Positions 1 to 6,361 of a stretch of DNA of 8,196 nucleotides are shown here, piece after piece; position 1 is the first letter of the stretch, and the number at the start of each line of letters is the position of its first letter. The position numbers and the translations under genes were made by a program. The notes beneath the pieces are model-generated. The model searched no databases and was not told the DNA's origin. It was given only the letters and a program-made list of their open reading frames with translations. The stretch is taken from NCBI GenBank assembly GCA_030597995.1, contig JAUVQV010000022.1, positions 1-8,196 on the forward strand, written 5' to 3'. Origin of the DNA: Candidatus Rokuibacteriota bacterium (GTDB lineage Bacteria > JAUVQV01).

Positions 1-1
1 C

Positions 2-1603
2 TATTCCCGCATGCGGATCCCTCTGGTGGTGGGAGAGACCCATGAACGTCAGGCCCTGCTCCGGGCGCTGGTAGACATCCAATATCAGAGAAACGACCTC
101 GATTTCCACCGCGGCACCTTCCGGGTGAGAGGGGATGTGGTTGAGATTTTTCCAGCCTACGAAGGAGAGAGGGCGATTCGAGTCGAATTTTTCGGGGACA
201 CCATAGAGCGCCTCTCTCATCTGGATCCCCTCACCGGACAGGTGAGAGGAACACTCGAGAACGTGACTATTTTCCCGGGAAGCCATCATGTCATTCCTGA
301 AGGAATAATGGATCGAGCACTGAAGAGTATCGAGCAGGAGCTGACGGAGAGGATAACGTGGTTCCGCCGCCGGGAAAAACTTCTTGAAGCCCAGCGCCTG
401 GAGCAGCGCACCCGTTTCGACCTGGAGATGATTCGCGAAATCGGCTTTTGTTCGGGAATTGAAAATTACTCCCGCCACCTCACCGGCCGGTCTCCGGGAG
501 AGCCCCCGCCGACCCTCCTGGACTACTTTCCCGAGGACTTCCTGGTGGTTATTGATGAAAGTCACGCCACGGTAGCCCAGCTTCGAGCCATGGCCCGCGG
601 AGACTACTCGCGCAAGAAAAATCTGGTGGATCACGGTTTTCGACTCCCTTCGGCACATGATAACCGGCCTTTGACCTTCGAAGAGTTCGAGTCCCGCGTC
701 AGCCAGGTCATCTTTGTTTCAGCGACTCCGGCCCGCTACGAACTGGAGCAAGTCGGAGGCAAGGCCGTGGAGCAGATTGTCCGCCCCACCGGCCTGATGG
801 AGCCGGTAGTGGAAATCCGCCCCATTGCCGGTCAGGTTGAGGATCTGATGGAGGAAATCCGCCGACGGGCAGCTCGCTCCCAAAGAGTGCTCGTCACTAC
901 CCTGACCAAACGCATGGCCGAGGATCTGACAGAATACTATGCCGAGCTCGGAATGCGAGTGCGCTACCTGCACTCCGAGATCGAAACCCTCGAAAGGCTG
1001 CGCCTCCTCAGAGACCTGCGTCTCGGTAAATTCGACGCGCTGATAGGAATCAATCTCCTCCGGGAGGGGCTGGATCTCCCGGAGGTTTCCCTGGTTGCCA
1101 TCCTGGAAGCGGACAAGGAGGGCTTTTTACGCTCCGAGACGGCCCTTATTCAAACCGCCGGGCGGGCGGCCCGGAACGTTGACGGCACGGTAATCATGTA
1201 TGCCGACACCATCACGAAGGCTATTCGGAGGACAGTGGAGGAGACGAGCCGTCGCCGCGCCATTCAGGAGGAATACAATCGTCGAGAGGGTATTACCCCG
1301 GTCGGGATCCTCAAGAAAGTCAACGATGTCCTAGCCTCGATCTATGAGGCCGACTATTATACGGTCCCCCTGGCGCAGGAAGCGGCGGATGAGTACCGCA
1401 CCATGGAGGAGGTGGACCACCTCATTCGAAAGATGGAGGAGGAGATGAGGAGTGCGGCGGCGCGGCTGGAGTTTGAACAGGCGGCCTCCCTCCGGGACCG
1501 AATACGGGAGCTGAAGAAGATGGAGATGACGGCCGGCCTCGGGCATGAATCCCCAGCATCTCTCGGCGCAAAGGTGAAGCCGTCCACCGGGCGAAAGCGA
1601 TGA
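2..1603 (+). CDS. uvrB: UvrABC excinuclease subunit B, 5'-truncated by window edge
   Basis: UvrB is the helicase-like damage-verification subunit of nucleotide excision repair. It is loaded by UvrA and recruits UvrC for the incisions. The frame is open from base 2 with no start, so the ATG at 11 is internal. Against E. coli UvrB (673 aa) about 155 N-terminal residues are missing, including the Walker A loop and the beta-hairpin. Counting from the ATG at 11, the visible parts are the insert domain ([13 protein letters not shown], about 36-48), motif II DESH (182-185), SATP (237-240), the conserved stretch [15 protein letters not shown] (346-360), the motif VI helicase signature QTAGRAARN (381-389), and a C-terminal UVR motif (about 468-503, with [13 protein letters not shown]) that contacts UvrC. 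A basic, non-conserved tail follows. No helicase residue looks damaged. The TGA stop overlaps the uvrC start, indicating one operon. Confidence 0.97.
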   Translation, partial: YSRMRIPLVVGETHERQALLRALVDIQYQRNDLDFHRGTFRVRGDVVEIFPAYEGERAIRVEFFGDTIERLSHLDPLTGQVRGTLENVTIFPGSHHVIPEGIMDRALKSIEQELTERITWFRRREKLLEAQRLEQRTRFDLEMIREIGFCSGIENYSRHLTGRSPGEPPPTLLDYFPEDFLVVIDESHATVAQLRAMARGDYSRKKNLVDHGFRLPSAHDNRPLTFEEFESRVSQVIFVSATPARYELEQVGGKAVEQIVRPTGLMEPVVEIRPIAGQVEDLMEEIRRRAARSQRVLVTTLTKRMAEDLTEYYAELGMRVRYLHSEIETLERLRLLRDLRLGKFDALIGINLLREGLDLPEVSLVAILEADKEGFLRSETALIQTAGRAARNVDGTVIMYADTITKAIRRTVEETSRRRAIQEEYNRREGITPVGILKKVNDVLASIYEADYYTVPLAQEAADEYRTMEEVDHLIRKMEEEMRSAAARLEFEQAASLRDRIRELKKMEMTAGLGHESPASLGAKVKPSTGRKR

Positions 1604-2118
1604 AGGTACGAGCCAAAGCAGTGCTGCAGAAGCTGAGGATTGACAAAGCTCCTTCAGCGCCTGGAGTCTACATCATGCGGGACGCTTCCGGCGCTCCGCT
1701 CTATGTCGGCAAAGCCAAGTCACTCCGGACCCGGGTTCGAGCTTACGCTGACCCCGCCCGCCAGGGGCCGAAGACGGCTCTCTTGCTGCGACGCATGGCG
1801 GAAGTCGATTTTTTCATAACGGACAACGAACTCGAGGCTCTGGTACTGGAGAACTCCCTCATCAAGAAGTGGCGGCCGAGATACAATATTGCTCTCAAGG
1901 ATGACAAGACCTATCCTTTTATCCGCCTTTCCGTCCGCGAGGAGTTTCCCACCCTGACCATTGTCCGGAAGCCAGCTCCCGACGGCGCGCGGTACTTCGG
2001 CCCCTATGTCCCGGCCGGAGCCATGCGCTACACTCTGCGACTCCTCCAGCGGCTTTTTCCTCTCCGGACGTGCCGCCGGCCGATCGGGAGTCGGCAGGGG
2101 CGCCCCGGCCTGGACTAG
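1600..2118 (+). CDS. uvrC: UvrC N-terminal part (GIY-YIG nuclease domain), ended by an in-frame TAG
   Basis: This is the first 172 codons of UvrC, the nuclease subunit that cuts on both sides of a lesion. The GIY-YIG domain, which makes the 3' incision, is intact. It has PGVYIM (Y24), LYVGKAK (Y35), R45 matching E. coli R42, E79 in NELEALVLE matching E. coli E76, and the RPRYNI/DDKTYPF block (92-107). The frame stops at TAG (2116-2118) inside the cysteine segment that links this domain to the UVR motif. The same frame reopens at once with the rest of UvrC, so this is one gene broken by a single codon. The ATG overlaps the uvrB TGA by four bases. There is no clear Shine-Dalgarno sequence, so translational coupling to uvrB is likely. 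If the stop is real, the product is a lone GIY-YIG domain; whether it is stable is unknown. Confidence 0.92.
   Translation: MKVRAKAVLQKLRIDKAPSAPGVYIMRDASGAPLYVGKAKSLRTRVRAYADPARQGPKTALLLRRMAEVDFFITDNELEALVLENSLIKKWRPRYNIALKDDKTYPFIRLSVREEFPTLTIVRKPAPDGARYFGPYVPAGAMRYTLRLLQRLFPLRTCRRPIGSRQGRPGLD
2107..2118 (+). other. Lesion pair in the UvrC Fe-S cysteine motif (Cys to Gly, then amber stop)
   Basis: UvrC proteins usually read RPCL-x-YQ-x-x-RCLGPC here; E. coli has RPCLQYQIGRCLGPC. This window reads RPGLD-stop-QMQRCLGPC. The cysteine codon, normally TGC or TGT, is GGC (2107-2109), and the usual tyrosine codon is TAG (2116-2118). Spacing is otherwise exact: C158-x11-G170-x7-C178-x3-C182 against C154-x11-C166-x7-C174-x3-C178 in E. 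coli. No base is inserted or deleted. Each change can be explained by one substitution to G. Confidence 0.9.
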
Positions 2119-2121
2119 CAG

Positions 2122-3435
2122 ATGCAGCGATGCCTGGGGCCCTGTGCCGGGAACGTTTCTGCCCGGGACTACCGGGAACTGGTTCGAGGGGTAGCCATGT
2201 TTCTCCAGGGGAGGGGGGCAGACCTTGCCGCCAGGCTTCGCCGGCGTATGGAATCGGAATCTCGTGCCCTGCACTTCGAGGAGGCCGCTCTCCTCCGCGA
2301 CCGGATCGCAGCCATCGAGGCCACCCTGAAACCCCAGAAGGCCCACCTCCCGGGGAAGGGTGATCTCGACGTGATAGGGTCCGTCCGTTTGGGGGATCGA
2401 CGGGCGTTCGCGGTAATCCATATCCGGAACGGCCGCATCCTCGGTACTCGGACCTTTCATTTTACGGATCTCTTCGTGGATGGGGGAGAGGGTGAAAGTA
2501 TGGGGCATTTCCTGCAGGCCTTTTACGACGATAACGATTCAATCCCGCCGGAGATCCTGATTCCGATGGAGCCGGATAGAAGCGAGGTCATCGCCGCCTG
2601 GCTGGAGCGTGGTCGCGGTAAAAAGGTGGTCCTGCGAGTACCGCGGGCCGGACAGAAACGCTCCCTGGTCGCCCTGGCGTCCAAGAATGCCCTGCGGGTT
2701 CTTCAAGAGGGGAAGCCGGCGCTGTCGCGGGGGGAGCCGCTTCTCTCGGAACTGGGGCGCCTGGCGGAAAGTGAGGGGGACCTGAAATCTCTGGCGGCCG
2801 TGGATGCCTCGAATCTGTCCGGAACTGACTCCGTGGCATCTCTGGTGTGGTGGGAGGGGGGAAGATTCTCAAAACGCGAGTACAGGCGATTCCGAATCCG
2901 GGGAGGATCGGGGAGAGACGATTACGCAATGCTGGGGGAGGTGGTGAGAAGGCTGGCCCACCGTGTCGTCTCCGGGGAATGGCGAGCTCCCGACATATTG
3001 CTGCTGGACGGCGGCCGGGGTCAGTTTTCGGCGGGAGATTCGGCGCTCGCCGGCCAGGGTTGGAGACCGAAGCTGCTGCTGGCCATCGCCAAACCCTCAG
3101 GGGGTCGCGGTATTGATGTGGTCTTCGCCTCCCAGGGAGCTCGCACCCTGGGGCTTGATTCCGATTCGCCGGTTCTCAAGCTCCTGCAGAGAGTGCGGGA
3201 CGAGGCACACCGCTTCGCAATATCTTATCACCGGATGCTGCGGAAAAGGCGAGGCCGCTCCAGTGCCTTGGATGAGGTCCCCGGAATTGGTCAGGCGCGA
3301 AAAAAGATGCTTCTGAAACGGTTCGGTAGCTTCACTGTGCTGCAAAAGGTTTCCTGGGAAGAGCTTTGCTCTCTGTCGGGGCTCCCGTCGACGACCGCGG
3401 GCGCTCTCTACAGGCATCTCCACCCGGAGGAGTGA
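2122..3435 (+). CDS. uvrC: UvrC C-terminal part (UVR, RNase H-like nuclease and HhH domains), downstream of the TAG
   Basis: This continues UvrC in the same frame as the upstream fragment. Whole-gene length is 612 codons including both stops, against 610 residues in E. coli UvrC. Residues are numbered through the TAG. The remaining cysteine motif RCLGPC is at 177-182, then the UVR motif (about 215-245, with HFEEAALLRDRI), the RNase H-like 5'-incision domain and a helix-hairpin-helix tail (VPGIGQARKKMLLKRFGS, about 560-577). The acidic residues match E. coli D399, D438 and D466: D402 in VDASN, D441 in DDYAM and D470 in LLDGGRGQ. DEAHRFAISYHR (534-545) is conserved. Nothing downstream looks degenerate. 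The ATG at 2122 has no ribosome site. An in-frame ATG at 2197 has GAGGGG (2186-2191) five bases upstream and is the better start if this part is made alone. The 3' end overlaps the convergent kinase gene. Confidence 0.92.
   Translation: MQRCLGPCAGNVSARDYRELVRGVAMFLQGRGADLAARLRRRMESESRALHFEEAALLRDRIAAIEATLKPQKAHLPGKGDLDVIGSVRLGDRRAFAVIHIRNGRILGTRTFHFTDLFVDGGEGESMGHFLQAFYDDNDSIPPEILIPMEPDRSEVIAAWLERGRGKKVVLRVPRAGQKRSLVALASKNALRVLQEGKPALSRGEPLLSELGRLAESEGDLKSLAAVDASNLSGTDSVASLVWWEGGRFSKREYRRFRIRGGSGRDDYAMLGEVVRRLAHRVVSGEWRAPDILLLDGGRGQFSAGDSALAGQGWRPKLLLAIAKPSGGRGIDVVFASQGARTLGLDSDSPVLKLLQRVRDEAHRFAISYHRMLRKRRGRSSALDEVPGIGQARKKMLLKRFGSFTVLQKVSWEELCSLSGLPSTTAGALYRHLHPEE
2186..2199 (+). promoter_or_regulatory. 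Possible internal ribosome site and start for the C-terminal UvrC part
   Basis: GAGGGG at 2186-2191 is followed by a five-base spacer and ATG at 2197-2199, in the uvrC frame and 78 bases after the amber codon. A product started here would lack the whole cysteine cluster but keep the UVR motif, the RNase H-like nuclease and the HhH domain. Such short matches arise by chance in GC-rich genes, so use of this site is speculative. Confidence 0.3.
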
Positions 3436-5242
3436 AACGCGCCGCAGGGCCTGTGCCGGGCGTAGTTTCTAGCTCCTCTCGTCGCGCACTGAACTGCTGC
3501 ACACCACTCTGTTTCCCTGCGCCTCGGCCGGCAGAGGGGGTGCCGCTTTCGGCACCACCCCCCTTCGGGAAGGTGAGGAAGAAGCACGCTCCCTCCCCAG
3601 GCGCACTCTTGACCCAAATTTCCCCCCCGTGGAGCCGAACGATTTCACGAACGATGCTCAGACCCAATCCGGCGCCTCCGTAGCGTCGTGTCGCCGAGGA
3701 ATCCACCTGGTAAAACTTATCGAAGATCTTTTCCTGCTCCTGGGGGGGGATACCAATCCCTTTGTCCCGGCACGTGAAAAGAAAATCATTTTCCCGCTCT
3801 TCGCAACCGAGCTTGATTTCTTCCCCCTCGGGAGAAAACTTGATCGCATTGCCCAGGAGGTTGATGAATATCTGCTGGAACTTGGCGGGATCACAGGTGA
3901 GGAGGGGAAGATGAGGGGGCAGGTCGTAGCTGAGACGGATATGCTTGCGCTGCAGGTCCTCCTGCAGTTGTTCCGCGGTCTCACGAAGGAGCGTCGCGGG
4001 GGCTACCCGTTCCATATTGAGTATCATGGCGTGAGCATCCAGCCGGGAAAGGTCGATCAGCTCGTCGATCATGCGCGAGAGCTGCTCACCCCTGCGCTTG
4101 CAGATCTGCACTGCCTCCATGAGATTTACGGTGTCGTTCCGGTAGCGATCGTCAAGGATAAGGGAAAGAAAACCATTGATTACTGAAAGCGGCGTCTTCA
4201 GCTCGTGGGAGACGATGGAAAGGAAATCCGCCTTGGCCTGGTTGGCGTGCACGAGATCGAGGTTTGCAGCTTCAATCTTGCGCTGGGATTTCTGCAGTTC
4301 GGAGGCGGTGAGCTGGAGCTTATTCACCGATGCCTCGAGCTCGGCGGTCCTTTCCGAGATCCTCTCCTCGAGGGTGTCGTTCAGGTCTTTCACCTTCAAA
4401 TAGGCCTTTTCCGTTTCGAGAGATTTTTCCTCTATTTGCTCATCCCTCTTCTGCAGTTGCTCGGACATGTGATTGAAGCGGTCGGAAATCAGCCCGAGTT
4501 CGTTGTTTTTTGCCGACTTCGGAAGGCGGAGCCTGAAGTCGCCGTGGGAGATAGAATCCGTCCCTTGAATGAGGGTCGAAAAGATACGGTGAAAAATGCT
4601 CAGTACGTAAGCGACGAAAAAGACGAGCATCACAGCGACCACAATAACTGAAGTCGCAATCACTATCCGGGTGCGGTAAAGAAGTTGAGAGGTGTCGTAA
4701 CTCAGCTCGCTGATCATCTGCAGCGCGGTTGAGTTGATCTGATGGATAGTGTCAAGAATGATTTGACCGAGTTCGCTGATAGCCCGGTGCTGGACCGCGA
4801 TGATATCCGGATCGCTGGTGGTGATGAGAGTGCTGACGCTCTCCTTGTATCGCTGCGTCTGGTATTGCACGGTATTGAGGGTTGCCACCAGCCGAGTTAT
4901 CTGGTCCGGACTGTGAGGGTGGCAGCGGAGACAGTAAGGCTCCCGATAGTTATTCCAGTATAACTCCGGAATCTCATGGAGTAGAAGCTCAAATTCGTAA
5001 ATGTTATTTACCAGACTGTCGATATCGTGGGTATAGCCGGCCTTGTGCTGGTAGATCAGGGATTGGGCTTTCTGAATAAGCTCCCGGGCGTGCATGTGCT
5101 TTTGATACATTGAATTTTTAAAAGCCCGCATCTTCTGGTTCCTGCTCAGACTGTTTATGTTCATGATAATAGTTGCCGATCCGACAAGAGTACTGACGGC
5201 CATGATCGCGGCGAACAGGACAAGGCGGAAGCGCAGAGTCAT
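3332..5242 (-). CDS. Membrane sensor histidine kinase with a periplasmic c-type haem motif
   Basis: The 636-residue protein has the layout of a two-component sensor kinase. TM1 is about 5-27. A helical extracytoplasmic domain (about 28-190) contains CLRCH (104-108), a CxxCH site for covalent haem c. TM2 is about 192-214, followed by HAMP (about 216-264) and a coiled coil (about 262-338). HisKA has SHELKTPL with phospho-acceptor H346. The HATPase has N box NLLGNAIKFS (N465), G1 DKGIGIP (493-499), F box IFDKF and G2 GGAGLGL. Catalytic motifs are intact and there is no receiver domain. The ATG at 5242 is chosen because GAGG (5249-5252) lies six bases upstream and TM1 follows; an upstream codon at 5293 would overlap the preceding gene. 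Kinase homology ends near residue 561. The last 75 or so residues are Gly/Pro/Ser/Arg-rich, unrecognised, and partly antisense to uvrC. Haem binding and the signal sensed are inferred. No response regulator is in view. Confidence 0.92.
   Translation of the reverse strand: MTLRFRLVLFAAIMAVSTLVGSATIIMNINSLSRNQKMRAFKNSMYQKHMHARELIQKAQSLIYQHKAGYTHDIDSLVNNIYEFELLLHEIPELYWNNYREPYCLRCHPHSPDQITRLVATLNTVQYQTQRYKESVSTLITTSDPDIIAVQHRAISELGQIILDTIHQINSTALQMISELSYDTSQLLYRTRIVIATSVIVVAVMLVFFVAYVLSIFHRIFSTLIQGTDSISHGDFRLRLPKSAKNNELGLISDRFNHMSEQLQKRDEQIEEKSLETEKAYLKVKDLNDTLEERISERTAELEASVNKLQLTASELQKSQRKIEAANLDLVHANQAKADFLSIVSHELKTPLSVINGFLSLILDDRYRNDTVNLMEAVQICKRRGEQLSRMIDELIDLSRLDAHAMILNMERVAPATLLRETAEQLQEDLQRKHIRLSYDLPPHLPLLTCDPAKFQQIFINLLGNAIKFSPEGEEIKLGCEERENDFLFTCRDKGIGIPPQEQEKIFDKFYQVDSSATRRYGGAGLGLSIVREIVRLHGGEIWVKSAPGEGACFFLTFPKGGGAESGTPSAGRGAGKQSGVQQFSARREELETTPGTGPAARFTPPGGDACRERPRSSTGAPTESKALPRKPFAAQ
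3536..3560. other. GC-rich hairpin near the 3' end of the kinase gene, 100 bases past uvrC
   Basis: GGTGCCG (3539-3545), loop CTTT, then CGGCACC (3550-3556) form a perfect 7-bp stem. Three more G-C pairs (3536-3538 with 3558-3560) extend it across a bulged A at 3557. No T-run follows on either strand, so it is not a classic intrinsic terminator. It lies inside the kinase reading frame, where kinase homology ends, and downstream of uvrC. It could slow or end uvrC transcription or protect mRNA ends; that role is inferred. Confidence 0.4.
4919..4933 (-). other. CxxCH haem-attachment motif in the kinase sensor domain
   Basis: Codons 104-108 of the kinase read TGT CTC CGC TGC CAC (CLRCH), followed by PHSPDQ. 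The CHPHSP context resembles haem sites of multihaem cytochromes c. The motif sits between the two membrane segments, so it should face the periplasm where haem c is attached. H110 is a nearby candidate ligand, but ligation cannot be told from sequence. Confidence 0.75.
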
Positions 5243-5248
5243 AAGGGG

Positions 5249-5252
5249 CCTC
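5249..5252 (-). promoter_or_regulatory. Ribosome binding site of the haem kinase gene, overlapping the upstream stop
   Basis: On the minus strand the binding-protein stop TGA is followed by GG, making TGAGG. GAGG then lies six bases before the kinase ATG at 5242. The overlap of ribosome site and stop codon suggests translational coupling and supports this start over one further upstream. Confidence 0.6.
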
Positions 5253-6237
5253 AACGATAAGGACGATCGTCTTTCACACGGCGGAGAGGCCACTGGGAGA
5301 GGTCGATACCTGCCTTCTCGGTCATTTTGATCACCGGCCGGTAATCGTCGAGGGAAGTCTCTATAAATCCCAGGGCCCCGAATTCTTTGAGGACAGTCTC
5401 ACCCTCGGGATCGGCGTTCATTCCGATCAGGACGCTCCTGATCCTCTCCTTCAAAAAGTCTGATAGATCCGGGCGTACTCCCAGAGCGTTGGACGGCACG
5501 TCCGGGGAAGTGGAGAGGATAGTGAGCTTGCCTGCGACATCGGGGTGGAGCAGCATGATCTCATCGTAGACGGTGTTCTTGCAAGCCCCGAGATCCACCT
5601 CCCTTTGCAACAGGGCGGTAACGACCCCGTCATGGCTGCCCGTGAAAATCACCCGCTCGAAATAATCGTCGATATCCTCGGTGGATCCCGACCCGCGCAT
5701 AAGGCTCAGGGGATAGAGATAGCCGGCGGTGGTGACCTTGTTGACAAAAGCGATTCTCCTCCCTCGCCAGGTGCGGGGGTCCTCCGTGATGTCACCTCTC
5801 AGATTGGTATGGGTAAGGATATAGCCCCGGTAGGTGGAATGGCCATCCCGCCATTGCGGGCGGACCAAGATCTGGACGGCTCCCCTCAACTGGGCGATAG
5901 TTCCGTTCATGCTGCCGAAGAAACCTCCGTCCACGGTTCCTTGCTGGCGTTCCTCGAAAATACGCTGGTAATTGTCCAAGAGCCTGAAGTACACGGTTAT
6001 CCCCAACTTTTTCGAGAGGTAGTCCTGCAGAGGCCTGTATTTTTTCTTTTGCTCGAAGACATTGCGTTCCGGGAGGAGCGCAATCACCAGGTCACCGACT
6101 CTCGCCTCCGGGTGCGGAGGGGCGGAAAACTCCTCCGGTGGAGGAGAACACCCAGAAAACACCATCCCTGAGATAAAGGGCAGTAAGAACCCGGTAAGGG
6201 CCGCAGAGGCTATGCCGCAAAGGGAACTGGTTCTCAA
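5251..6237 (-). CDS. PhnD-like periplasmic substrate-binding lipoprotein, probable sensor partner
   Basis: About 328 residues with the type 2 periplasmic binding fold of the phosphate/phosphite/phosphonate (PhnD-like) family. A signal peptide ends at a lipobox-like FSGC (C30), so a membrane-anchored lipoprotein is likely. Family landmarks are PLQDYLSKKLG (about 69-79), the GTVDGGFFGS loop (about 100-109), the GYILTH strand, WRGRRIAFV (157-165), TTAGYLYP (169-176) where PhnD has STSG followed by a proline, and TGSHDGVV (199-206), whose His matches a ligand-binding position in PhnD. The last Ser of STSG is Ala here, so the ligand may differ. The start is taken as TTG at 6237 because GGGAGG lies four bases upstream. 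The alternative GTG at 6252 lacks a good ribosome site and would place that site inside the gene. The kinase gene follows eight bases after its stop, and no transporter genes are nearby, which suggests signalling rather than uptake. Confidence 0.87.
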   Translation of the reverse strand: MRTSSLCGIASAALTGFLLPFISGMVFSGCSPPPEEFSAPPHPEARVGDLVIALLPERNVFEQKKKYRPLQDYLSKKLGITVYFRLLDNYQRIFEERQQGTVDGGFFGSMNGTIAQLRGAVQILVRPQWRDGHSTYRGYILTHTNLRGDITEDPRTWRGRRIAFVNKVTTAGYLYPLSLMRGSGSTEDIDDYFERVIFTGSHDGVVTALLQREVDLGACKNTVYDEIMLLHPDVAGKLTILSTSPDVPSNALGVRPDLSDFLKERIRSVLIGMNADPEGETVLKEFGALGFIETSLDDYRPVIKMTEKAGIDLSQWPLRRVKDDRPYR

Positions 6238-6241
6238 TTTT

Positions 6242-6247
6242 CCTCCC
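6242..6247 (-). promoter_or_regulatory. Ribosome binding site deciding a TTG start for the binding protein
   Basis: The minus strand reads GGGAGG, four A residues, then TTG (6237-6235). This is the strongest Shine-Dalgarno match near the 5' end of the gene. It places the start at TTG, giving an N-terminus MRTSSL with an early Arg before the hydrophobic segment, as expected for a signal peptide. Confidence 0.6.
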
Positions 6248-6276
6248 AGCACTCGGCGTTAGCTACCCATTGCACT

Positions 6277-6308
6277 AGTATAGTACCTCTTTTCAGTTCT
6301 TTTTCCAA
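6277..6308 (-). promoter_or_regulatory. Putative sigma-70 promoter for the binding-protein/kinase unit
   Basis: On the minus strand, TTGGAA (6308-6303) and TACTAT (6285-6280) are separated by exactly 17 bases. An overlapping TATACT (6282-6277) is a better -10 but has a 20-base gap to the same -35. Either would start transcription about 30-40 bases before the TTG start. The site lies just after the terminator-like hairpin of the upstream gene, as expected between separate transcription units. Confidence 0.42.
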
Positions 6309-6336
6309 CCGTCACCAACGCCTTGTCCATCAATGC

Positions 6337-6361
6337 AAAAGTGCCCGTGAATAACGCGGGC
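6337..6361 (-). terminator. Weak intrinsic terminator of the TPR/peptidase gene
   Basis: On the minus strand, GCCCGCG, loop TTATT and CACGGGC form a 7-position stem with one C-A mismatch, followed by AC and TTTT. The stem begins at the last base of the TAG stop. The U-tract is short, so termination may be partial. The position, between a stop codon and a promoter-like sequence on the same strand, supports the call. Confidence 0.45.

Noticed and set aside
2116..2118. UAG read as pyrrolysine in UvrC
   Set aside because: The position is Tyr in E. coli UvrC, no PYLIS-like element is evident, and TAG ends another gene in this window in front of a terminator-like hairpin.
1720..2508. Long open frame on the minus strand opposite uvrC
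   Set aside because: The uvrC sense frame is strongly conserved; the antisense translation shows no recognisable domain and spans the same bases. It is a GC-rich shadow frame.
3629..4186. Plus-strand open frame opposite the kinase ATPase region
   Set aside because: It lies entirely over conserved HisKA/HATPase codons on the other strand and shows no domain of its own.
5243..5293. Upstream start for the kinase giving 17 extra residues
   Set aside because: It would overlap the binding-protein gene and add a charged stretch before the first membrane segment, whereas the ATG at 5242 has a good ribosome site.
5251..6237. Calling the binding protein PhnD of a phosphonate importer
   Set aside because: No phnC or phnE-like genes are adjacent, the ligand loop differs, and the partner gene is a histidine kinase; only family-level assignment is justified.
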